Source: Archaeoglobaceae archaeon
GTDB lineage: Archaea > Halobacteriota > Archaeoglobi > Archaeoglobales > Archaeoglobaceae
Length of the DNA: 12,306 nucleotides
NCBI GenBank assembly: GCA_025058955.1
Contig: JANXDV010000026.1
Span: 1 to 12,306 of the forward strand
Reading direction: 5' to 3'
Part shown: positions 1 through 5,345 of the stretch, one piece after another
How the letters are laid out: each line of letters starts with the position of its first letter
How positions within the stretch are numbered: position 1 is the stretch's first letter
Made by a program: the position numbers and the translations under genes
Notes under the pieces: model-generated
The model's database searches: none
Seen by the model: the letters and a program-made list of their open reading frames with translations, nothing else
What the model was told of the DNA's origin: nothing

Positions 1-1
1 A

Positions 2-361
2 ACCAATGATGATCTCGAATGGCCGATAAAAGGCACAGTGAGGTTTGTTTACAGAGGAGAGATAATAGGAGAGGAGATAAGGGACTGTGAGGAGCTTGAG
101 AGACTAAAAAGAGAGGGAAACAGGGTTATCGGCGATATATTTGTCTTATACTCTGAAAAAATACAAAAACTCGGAATAAGAGATCTAAGAGAGGCAATAC
201 TTGTCATACCTCCTTTAGAGCTTTCTTGGATAAAAAAAGTCCCCCATGCTAAGCATGTTGTTGTGGGAAGTCCATCAACGCCGTCAGATATATGTATAAA
301 GAGAATCATGAACTGGATGGGGGGAGGAGGAAGCATAGTGATTGGATTTGAGCTCGATTGA
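2..361 (+). CDS. 3' end of an unrecognised protein (5' partial)
   Basis: The reading frame is open to the left edge of the window and ends at TGA 359-361. The only start-like codon in frame inside the window is GTG at 38, which has just a weak purine stretch upstream. The residues before it (D-D-L-E-W-P-I-K-G-T) read like ordinary protein, so I think the gene begins outside the window. The visible 119 residues are soluble-looking. They alternate short hydrophobic strands with charged helices and carry a C-terminal Gly-rich turn (about W-M-G-G-G-G-S) followed by a hydrophobic strand. I recognise no catalytic motif and do not know the family. It is separated from cbiM by 81 bp containing a clear promoter, so it need not be functionally linked to cobalamin synthesis. 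A complete gene from GTG 38 (107 aa) remains possible. Confidence 0.65.
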   Translation, partial: TNDDLEWPIKGTVRFVYRGEIIGEEIRDCEELERLKREGNRVIGDIFVLYSEKIQKLGIRDLREAILVIPPLELSWIKKVPHAKHVVVGSPSTPSDICIKRIMNWMGGGGSIVIGFELD

Positions 362-393
362 GTATGAAATGTTCAATTCTTCTTTATAACTTA

Positions 394-410
394 CCAAAAA
401 ACTTTTATAC
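394..410 (+). promoter_or_regulatory. BRE/TATA promoter of the cobalt/cobalamin operon
   Basis: An A-rich BRE-like stretch (CAAAAAA) runs straight into the TATA-like CTTTTATAC at 402-410. This is the only good archaeal promoter in the 81 bp between the upstream gene and cbiM. Initiation about 25 nt downstream would fall near 428-432, just ahead of the ribosome site, giving a very short leader. No riboswitch-sized leader fits. It would serve the whole cbi operon, because later junctions overlap or nearly touch. Confidence 0.65.
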
Positions 411-431
411 AAACAAATTTTACTAATTGTC

Positions 432-437
432 AGGTGA
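432..437 (+). promoter_or_regulatory. Ribosome binding site that sets the cbiM start
   Basis: AGGTGA lies 5 nt before ATG 443. It overlaps the in-frame GTG at 434, which therefore cannot be the start. The same spacing (6-9 nt from the T of AGGT to the start) recurs in this operon. Confidence 0.75.
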
Positions 438-442
438 ATTTG

Positions 443-1087
443 ATGCACATAATGGAGGGTTTTCTGAAACCTGAGTGGTGCGCATTCTGGTTTGCTTTGG
501 CAACTCCTGTAGTGATCTATGGAGCTTGGAGGGTGAAAAGGGAAATCGAAAAAGATCCGAAGGCTAAGTCACTGCTCGCAGTCTCACTCGGATTCATCTT
601 CGTGCTTTCCGCACTCAAATTGCCTTCGGTAACTGGAAGCTGTTCCCATCCTACTGGGACTGGTGTTGCGGTCATCCTTTTCGGTCCTTCAGTCACAGCA
701 TTCCTTTCATCAATCGCTCTGCTCTACCAAGCTCTACTACTTGCACATGGTGGTATAACGACGCTCGGAGCAAACACGTTCTCAATGGGGATTGTTGGAC
801 CATTTTTCGGATTCTTAGCATATAAAGCACTCAAGAAATTTAGCCTTCCAGTAGCATTTTTCTCTGCTGCAGCAGTAGCGGATCTTACGACTTATGTTAT
901 TACATCTCTTCAGCTTGCTCTTGCATTTCCTGCATTTCCAGGAATAGAAGGTGTCTGGATTTCAGCGATAAGATTTCTCGGGATCTTTGCCATAACTCAA
1001 TTGCCTATTGCAGTTGTTGAAGCATTCCTCGCAGTCGCGCTTCTCAGAAACATTAAGGCTTATTCCCCGGAGGTGAGCACAGCTTGA
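443..1087 (+). CDS. cbiM: Cobalt ECF importer, substrate-binding membrane component CbiM
   Basis: Integral membrane S-component of the CbiMNQO energy-coupling-factor cobalt transporter, 214 aa. I chose ATG 443, giving an N-terminus of M-H-I-M-E-G-F. In the CbiM/NikM family the free Met1-His2 end helps coordinate Co2+ or Ni2+, so the longer start at GTG 434 would bury the metal ligand. The second family landmark, S-V-T-G-S-C-S-H-P-T-G-T-G, contains the expected metal-binding His and is followed by L-L-L-A-H-G-G-I-T-T-L-G-A-N. Roughly six hydrophobic segments are visible, ending with one near I-T-Q-L-P-I-A-V-V-E. It leads the operon, overlaps cbiN by 4 nt, and sits upstream of ring-contraction genes, which favours cobalt over nickel. 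The substrate assignment is family knowledge plus context; the fold assignment is firm. Confidence 0.96.
   Translation: MHIMEGFLKPEWCAFWFALATPVVIYGAWRVKREIEKDPKAKSLLAVSLGFIFVLSALKLPSVTGSCSHPTGTGVAVILFGPSVTAFLSSIALLYQALLLAHGGITTLGANTFSMGIVGPFFGFLAYKALKKFSLPVAFFSAAAVADLTTYVITSLQLALAFPAFPGIEGVWISAIRFLGIFAITQLPIAVVEAFLAVALLRNIKAYSPEVSTA
1069..1076 (+). promoter_or_regulatory. Ribosome binding site supporting the TTG start of cbiN
   Basis: GGAGGTGA lies inside the 3' end of cbiM, 9 nt (counted from the T of GGAGGT) before TTG 1084. Confidence 0.75.
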
Positions 1088-1326
1088 AGATCTTTAAGCT
1101 CATTCTGCCCCTTCTTCTGGTCATCACATGCTCAGCCCAGGAATGGAGCGGTGCGGATGAGATTGCAGAGGACACGATCAAAGAGTTGAACCCAAACTAC
1201 GAACCATGGTTCTCTCCGATCTTCGAACCAGTGGGTGAACTTGAAACTCTATTCTTTAGCATTCAGGCTGCGATAGGAGGTTTTCTAATCGGTTACTTCC
1301 TGGGAAAACATGAGCGAAAGTCTTGA
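1084..1326 (+). CDS. cbiN: Cobalt ECF importer, small accessory subunit CbiN
   Basis: An 80 aa membrane protein with the standard CbiN layout. It has an N-terminal hydrophobic segment (about residues 3-18), an external loop and a second membrane helix (about residues 57-74) ending in a charged tail. The loop carries the family signature: W-S-G-A-D at about 21-25, then N-P-N-Y-E-P-W-F, then F-S-I-Q-A-A-I-G at about 57-64. In this family CbiN works with CbiM, its loop helping metal enter the CbiM pocket. The start is TTG 1084 inside the cbiM stop region (4 nt overlap), supported by a strong ribosome site. The reading frame runs 17 nt into cbiQ. A pairing of CbiN rather than NikN/NikL with CbiM supports cobalt as substrate. 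Confidence 0.95.
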   Translation: MKIFKLILPLLLVITCSAQEWSGADEIAEDTIKELNPNYEPWFSPIFEPVGELETLFFSIQAAIGGFLIGYFLGKHERKS

Positions 1327-2014
1327 AAGCGTTCAAGTAAGATCACGGAAGCTGATCGATGGTCCAATCAAAGTTTGGCTTGTGATTGTAGCTTTGCCAC
1401 TGATCCTTATAGACCTTCACGTTCAGTTGATAGCTCTCATATTGTTCTCCGCTCTCTCCTTGCATGCATCTAAGTATTTTCTCAAGCTTATCACAGTCCC
1501 ATTAAGCTTTATTATACTTGGAGTAGTTGTGATCATGTTTACGATCGACGGAAAAGAAATTGCAAGCTTTTATTTTTTAAAAATTACCGATAAAAGTCTT
1601 GAAACCGCTATAAATACACTACTGAGATCTTTCTCAGCAATTTCAGCTCTTAGCTACCTTGTTCTTACAACAACCCTTCCAGAGTTTCTTTCTGCAATCA
1701 GGATAAAGGGTTTTCTTAAGGAGATCATGCTCTTGGGCTATAGAGCTATTCAGGTTTTGATAGAAGAGTTTGAAACTCTCAGAATCTCTGCTGACGCGCG
1801 TCTCGGATTTTCCGGGATAAAAAAGGCAACTAAGACGACTTCAATGCTTAGCTACATTCTCTTTCTTAGAGCATTCGAAAAGGTTGAAAAGTTCGAAAGG
1901 GCAAAGGAAGCGAGATGTTACTCTGGCAACTTTCCAATTCTGAAATTTGAAAATAAAAACTCGGTTTTTGCGATCTCTCTTTTAGCCTTGCTCGCTCTGG
2001 GGTTGCTTGTATGA
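1310..2014 (+). CDS. cbiQ: Cobalt ECF importer transmembrane coupling protein CbiQ (EcfT family)
   Basis: A 234 aa membrane protein that couples ATP hydrolysis by CbiO to the CbiM/CbiN substrate unit. Hydrophobic segments appear at about residues 22-50, 60-80, 108-122 and 217-234. Between them lies a long amphipathic cytoplasmic region. That region holds two A-R motifs typical of EcfT coupling helices: A-D-A-R-L-G near 161-166 and E-A-R-C-Y-S-G near 200-206. These are the contact points with the ATPase. ATG 1310 lies within the last 17 nt of cbiN. Its ribosome site is weak (a GGGAAA stretch), so translation is probably coupled to cbiN. It overlaps cbiO by 4 nt (ATGA). Confidence 0.93.
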   Translation: MSESLESVQVRSRKLIDGPIKVWLVIVALPLILIDLHVQLIALILFSALSLHASKYFLKLITVPLSFIILGVVVIMFTIDGKEIASFYFLKITDKSLETAINTLLRSFSAISALSYLVLTTTLPEFLSAIRIKGFLKEIMLLGYRAIQVLIEEFETLRISADARLGFSGIKKATKTTSMLSYILFLRAFEKVEKFERAKEARCYSGNFPILKFENKNSVFAISLLALLALGLLV

Positions 2015-2907
2015 TTGAAACCATTGATCTCTGGTTTTCTTACGGTGATAGAGAAGTATTGAAGGGAGTTAATTTTAAAGCAGTTCGAGAAAAAGTTACT
2101 GTGCTCATGGGAAAAAATGGAGCGGGAAAGACAACGCTTTTAATGCATCTAAATGGTCTTCTCAAGCCTAAGAAAGGAGAAGTGAGATTTGATGGAAAAA
2201 AGATCGATTACAGTAAGAAAAGCCTTTTAGAGCTAAGAAAAAAAGTCTCGATCGTTTTTCAGAATCCCGATGAGCAGATTGTAGCTCCTACGGTTTGGCA
2301 AGAAGTGGCTTTCGGACCAGCAAATGCTGGAATGGGCTTTGAAAAAATTGGCGAAGCTCTAAAGCTTGTTGGTCTTGAAGGCTATGAGAGAAGGCTTTGC
2401 AGTCAGCTTAGTGGTGGAGAGAAGAAGAAGCTCTCAATCGCGGATGCTATAGCAATGGATCCTGAGTTCATCGTTTTGGATGAGCCTACAGCAGGTTTAG
2501 ATCAGCCGGGGTTTGATGCGATCGTTAAGTTAATAAAGAAGCTTAGAAACGATGGAAAAGGTGTTATCATCGCAACTCATGACTTTGATCTTGCGAAAAA
2601 GGTTGGAGATCGGTTTTACTATTTAGATGGTGGGCGCATCGTTTACGAAGGAGATCAGCTGAATTTTGAGCTTGCGAGAAAGATCGGAATTAGGACGTAT
2701 GGCTTTGGAGAACTCGTGATTTCGAACGAGAATGGTAAATCGGGTGATTTAATTTTTGTTCTAAATGAAGATTCACCAAAAGAGATTTTTGATAGGGTTT
2801 TGAACGCAATTCTAAAAGCTTCTGAAGGGCATCGTGTAATATTAAACTTCAAAAACAATTGCTTGGAAAAAATAAAGGAGTTGATCAACTCAGAGGGAAA
2901 GAAATGA
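2011..2907 (+). CDS. cbiO: Cobalt ECF importer ATPase CbiO
   Basis: ABC-type ATPase powering cobalt uptake, 298 aa. Visible in order: Walker A G-K-N-G-A-G-K-T at 34-41, Q-loop V-F-Q-N-P-D at about 82-87, signature L-S-G-G-E at 133-137, Walker B F-I-V-L-D-E-P-T-A at 153-161 with catalytic Glu158, and switch His190. Every catalytic element is intact. After about residue 220 there is a C-terminal domain of roughly 75 residues, as found in many CbiO/EcfA ATPases. The signature ends in Glu rather than Gln, a tolerated variant. It overlaps cbiQ and cbiT by 4 nt each, so the transporter is translationally joined to the first biosynthetic gene. Only one ATPase is encoded here, consistent with a dedicated (group I) ECF system. 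Confidence 0.96.
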   Translation: MIETIDLWFSYGDREVLKGVNFKAVREKVTVLMGKNGAGKTTLLMHLNGLLKPKKGEVRFDGKKIDYSKKSLLELRKKVSIVFQNPDEQIVAPTVWQEVAFGPANAGMGFEKIGEALKLVGLEGYERRLCSQLSGGEKKKLSIADAIAMDPEFIVLDEPTAGLDQPGFDAIVKLIKKLRNDGKGVIIATHDFDLAKKVGDRFYYLDGGRIVYEGDQLNFELARKIGIRTYGFGELVISNENGKSGDLIFVLNEDSPKEIFDRVLNAILKASEGHRVILNFKNNCLEKIKELINSEGKK

Positions 2908-3404
2908 AGGTTACGAAGCCAGAGGTAATTGGAGTTCTATTCGTGAAGTTAAAGCCAAGCAAAGAGCAAATTTTTGCAGACGTAGGCTGTGGAAGCGGTA
3001 GCGTTGCAGAGTTCTTTGCAAATTTTGTTAAAAAAGTCTATGCAGTCGATGTTGAGGAGAAAGCACTTGAAGAGGCAAAGAGAAGGCTTCAAGGGCTTAA
3101 CTGTGAAATTCTTAATATGAACGGCACAGATTTTCTTCAAAAATACGAATACGACATTGTTTTCTTTGGAGGGACGAAAAAAATCGAAGAAATGCTTGAA
3201 ATTGCATGCAAAAAGGCTAAAAAAATTGCTGTGAATGCGGCAAGAATAGAAGTAGCTATCAAAGCGATGGAGAAGATGAAAAATTTTGGATGGCAGTGTG
3301 AGCTTTTGGCTTTGAACGTTTGGCATGGTTATGATCTCGCAGGAGGAACCGCTTTTAAACCTTTAAACCCAGTTTTTATGGTGATTGGATGCTCATCGGA
3401 GTAA
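2904..3404 (+). CDS. cbiT: Cobalt-precorrin-6B C15-methyltransferase (decarboxylating) CbiT
   Basis: Class I SAM-dependent methyltransferase, 166 aa, that methylates C15 and removes the carboxyl of the C12 acetate side chain. The N-terminus M-K-V-T-K-P-E-V-I-G matches the start of CbiT proteins. The SAM loop A-D-V-G-C-G-S-G-S-V is at about 25-34, the acidic ribose-binding end V-D-V at about 48-50, and the G-G of the active-site strand at 89-90. I place the start at ATG 2904, overlapping the cbiO stop by 4 nt with an AGAGGG site 6-7 nt before it. The 15 codons open further upstream lie inside cbiO and resemble nothing in the family. CbiT stands apart from CbiE here, whereas many bacteria fuse them (CobL). 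It overlaps cbiL by 16 nt. Confidence 0.92.
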   Translation: MKVTKPEVIGVLFVKLKPSKEQIFADVGCGSGSVAEFFANFVKKVYAVDVEEKALEEAKRRLQGLNCEILNMNGTDFLQKYEYDIVFFGGTKKIEEMLEIACKKAKKIAVNAARIEVAIKAMEKMKNFGWQCELLALNVWHGYDLAGGTAFKPLNPVFMVIGCSSE

Positions 3405-3979
3405 GCTTAGGACCAGGAGATCCAGAACTGCTTACGCTGAAAGCGATCAGAGTAATTAAGGAAGCTGACGAGGTTATAGTTCCGGGAGAGAATGCTGAAA
3501 AGCTCGTAAAGCCATATAGAGAGCCAAGAGTTGTAGAATTTCCAATGGGAAAGGGTCGAGAAGTCGCTAAAAGACTTGCTATCGAGCTTGTTGATAGAAT
3601 TGAGAGGGAAAAGATTGCCTTCTGTTGTATTGGCGATGCTCTGCTTTATTCCACCTTCTCTGAACTCGCAGAAGAGGTTTTGAAGCTAAATAAAAATGCG
3701 AAGATCGAGATCGTTCCGGGAATTAGTGTTGTATTCTCAGCTTTGGCATTGACAAAGACTTTCGTTAAGAAGTCACTGCTGATCACGACTAATTTTGAAG
3801 AAGAAGTTGTTGCGGTTATGAAGGCTAAGAAAAGTGGAGAGATCGCTGAAAAACTTAGAGAAATGGGATATAAGGAAATGAAATTCGTTGAAAGACTTTT
3901 CATGGATGGTCAAAAGATCAGCACCGATATTCCGAAAGAAGCGGACTATTTCTCGCTAATTTTGGGTGTTAAGAGATGA
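3389..3979 (+). CDS. cbiL: Cobalt-factor II C20-methyltransferase CbiL
   Basis: Class III tetrapyrrole methylase, 196 aa, using SAM to methylate C20 of cobalt-factor II, the first committed step after cobalt insertion. The first loop is S-L-G-P-G-D-P-E-L-L-T-L-K-A at about 6-19, the CbiL/CobI form. The second motif, I-G-D-A-L-L-Y-S-T-F at 81-90, matches the family's G-D-P-x-x-Y-S-T-Y but with Ala for Pro. The third is I-V-P-G-I-S at 108-113. At 196 residues it is shorter than the usual length of well over 200; the shortening is in the C-terminal half. ATG 3389 is supported by GGTGAT at 3380-3385. It overlaps cbiF by 4 nt. I prefer CbiL over CbiF or CbiH because of the Y-S-T motif; the exact ring position is inferred from family. 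Confidence 0.88.
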   Translation: MLIGVSLGPGDPELLTLKAIRVIKEADEVIVPGENAEKLVKPYREPRVVEFPMGKGREVAKRLAIELVDRIEREKIAFCCIGDALLYSTFSELAEEVLKLNKNAKIEIVPGISVVFSALALTKTFVKKSLLITTNFEEEVVAVMKAKKSGEIAEKLREMGYKEMKFVERLFMDGQKISTDIPKEADYFSLILGVKR

Positions 3980-4668
3980 AGGTCTTCTTTGTAGGTTTTG
4001 GTCCGGGTGATCCGGAATTGCTAACTCTGAAGGGCTATAGACTGCTGAGTGAAGCGGATGTAATAATCTATCCAGGCTCTATAATCCCTGACGGTAGTTT
4101 GAAAGAATTCAGTGGGATGAAGATCAACAGCCATGGAATGAAGCTTGAAGAGATCGTGACTTTGATTGAGAAGTTCGTTAAGGATGGAAAAAAGGTTGTT
4201 AGAGTTCAAAGCGGAGATCCAAGCATATATGGAGCAATAAGGGAGCAAATCGAGGAGCTTGAGAAAAGGGGCATTGAATGCGAAGTTGTGCCAGGAGTTA
4301 GCAGTGTTTTTGCAGCTTCAGCAAAGCTCAAAGCTGAGCTCGCCACTGCTGACACTCCTACGCTTATCATAACGAGATCTGCCGGAAAAACGCTTGAAAA
4401 AGACGAAATCGAGGAGCTTGCGAAAACGAATTCAACGCTTGTTTTTCTACTCAGCTCCGGAAAAATTGATGAGCTTGCTCAAAGGTTGCTGAGAATTCGA
4501 GGAGATGAGCCTGCAGTTGTTGCTTACAAGGTTTCACAAGAAGGTGAAAAGATCATCGAGGGAAAGCTTTCAGACATCGCAGAAAAAGCCAAGGGAATAG
4601 ACAGAATGGCTTTAATAATCGTTGGAAAGGCGTTGAAAAGTGTAAGGAGGTCGAGATTATACTCATAG
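3976..4668 (+). CDS. cbiF: Cobalt-precorrin-4 C11-methyltransferase CbiF
   Basis: Class III tetrapyrrole methylase, 230 aa, methylating C11 of cobalt-precorrin-4. Landmarks: G-F-G-P-G-D-P-E-L-L-T at 7-17, Y-P-G-S-I-I-P at about 32-38 (a CbiF hallmark), R-V-Q-S-G-D-P-S-I-Y-G at 76-86, and V-P-G-V-S-S-V-F-A-A at 105-114. The usual L-T-L-P-x-x-x-Q-T stretch is replaced by A-T-A-D-T-P-T-L around 123-130. The protein stops at S-R-L-Y-S, where most homologues continue for ten or more residues past S-R-L-Y. The stop falls inside the cbiG start region. ATG 3976 overlaps the cbiL stop by 4 nt. The catalytic core looks complete, so I regard it as functional with a trimmed tail. Confidence 0.92.
   Translation: MKVFFVGFGPGDPELLTLKGYRLLSEADVIIYPGSIIPDGSLKEFSGMKINSHGMKLEEIVTLIEKFVKDGKKVVRVQSGDPSIYGAIREQIEELEKRGIECEVVPGVSSVFAASAKLKAELATADTPTLIITRSAGKTLEKDEIEELAKTNSTLVFLLSSGKIDELAQRLLRIRGDEPAVVAYKVSQEGEKIIEGKLSDIAEKAKGIDRMALIIVGKALKSVRRSRLYS
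4644..4651 (+). promoter_or_regulatory. Strong ribosome binding site upstream of a non-AUG cbiG start
   Basis: AAGGAGGT inside the 3' end of cbiF is among the strongest Shine-Dalgarno matches in the window. No ATG, GTG or TTG lies in the cbiG frame within 20 nt downstream. ATA 4659 is 7 nt after it and ATT 4656 is 4 nt after it. The first in-frame ATG (4701) is 49 nt away. Confidence 0.7.
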
Positions 4669-5345
4669 CGGTTGTTTGCTTTGAAAAAGATCTCGAGAAG
4701 ATGAGAAAAATTTCTGAGTTCCTTAAAGCAGATCTATTCGTATTTGGAGATCAGATCGAGCTTGAAAAATACGATGTCCTCGTTTTTCGAGCTTCTACAG
4801 GAATCGTTGTAAGAAAGCTTTGTGAGAAGCTTAGAAACAAATTCGAGGATCCTGCGGTTGTGGTGATTGATCCAAAGCTTAGCTTTGCAATTCCCTTGCT
4901 TGGGGGACATGAAGGGGCTAATGAAGTTGCGAAAAAGCTTGAAAGTCTTGGAATGAAGGCAATAATAACAACTTCTGCAGAATTTGAGGAAGGATATACT
5001 ATCGGTGTTGGCTTTAGAAAGAATGCAAGCTCCAAGCAGATCGTTGATGCAATTCTCGAAGCCCTAAATTTGATGAAGATTGAAAAAAGTGAGGTGAAGA
5101 TCTTGGCAACCGCATTGATCAAGAAAAAGAGTAAAGCTTTTAGAGAAGCTGTTAAAATGCTTGGAATTCCTGCTGGTTTTGTTTCGGATGAGAGTATAAA
5201 TTCGATGAACGTTTCTAAAACATCTGCAGTTAAAATCGGGCTTAAAAATGTTTCTGAGGCATGTGCTCTTTATTATTCAAAAAATAAGGAGCTTGTTTTG
5301 CCAAAAAAAGTTTTTGGAGGTGTTACGGTTGCAGTTGCGAGGTAA
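4659..5345 (+). CDS. cbiG: Cobalt-precorrin-5A hydrolase CbiG (compact; probable ATA start)
   Basis: CbiG opens the ring-A delta-lactone of cobalt-precorrin-5A and releases the extruded C20 unit as acetaldehyde. From ATA 4659 the product is 228 aa. The N-terminal domain shows the first strand L-I-A-V-V-C-F at 2-8, F-R-A-S-T-G-I-V at 43-50 and G-G-H-E-G-A-N-E at 82-89. The C-terminal CobE-like domain starts near G-V-G-F-R-K at 116-121 and ends in F-G-G-V-T-V-A-V-A-R. The family's usual central segment is almost absent, since many CbiG exceed 300 aa. The first ATG (4701) would delete the first beta strand and has no ribosome site. The open frame upstream together with AAGGAGGT at 4644-4651 point to ATA 4659 or ATT 4656. 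It overlaps cbiF by about 10 nt. Function is firm; the start is inferred. Confidence 0.85.
   Translation: MLIAVVCFEKDLEKMRKISEFLKADLFVFGDQIELEKYDVLVFRASTGIVVRKLCEKLRNKFEDPAVVVIDPKLSFAIPLLGGHEGANEVAKKLESLGMKAIITTSAEFEEGYTIGVGFRKNASSKQIVDAILEALNLMKIEKSEVKILATALIKKKSKAFREAVKMLGIPAGFVSDESINSMNVSKTSAVKIGLKNVSEACALYYSKNKELVLPKKVFGGVTVAVAR
5316..5322 (+). promoter_or_regulatory. Ribosome binding site fixing the TTG start of cbiHC
   Basis: GGAGGTG lies 7 nt (from its T) before TTG 5329. This excludes the longer reading from ATG 5248, which would lie wholly inside cbiG and has no such site. Confidence 0.75.

Noticed and set aside
362..442. A cobalamin or nickel/cobalt riboswitch before cbiM
   Set aside because: Only 81 bp are available. 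After the TATA element there are about 10 nt of leader, and I see no cobalamin-box-like sequence.
2859..2903. A longer cbiT reading from upstream inside cbiO
   Set aside because: The added 15 residues do not resemble CbiT, and ATG 2904 makes the usual ATGA overlap with the cbiO stop.
4600..4705. A frameshift joining cbiF and cbiG or breaking one of them
   Set aside because: Both frames give sensible family sequence up to the junction, and no single-base change would restore a longer CbiF tail without destroying the CbiG first strand.
5248..5328. A longer cbiHC reading from ATG 5248
   Set aside because: The extra 27 residues lie fully inside cbiG, have no methylase-like content and no ribosome site, whereas GGAGGTG sits at the right distance from TTG 5329.
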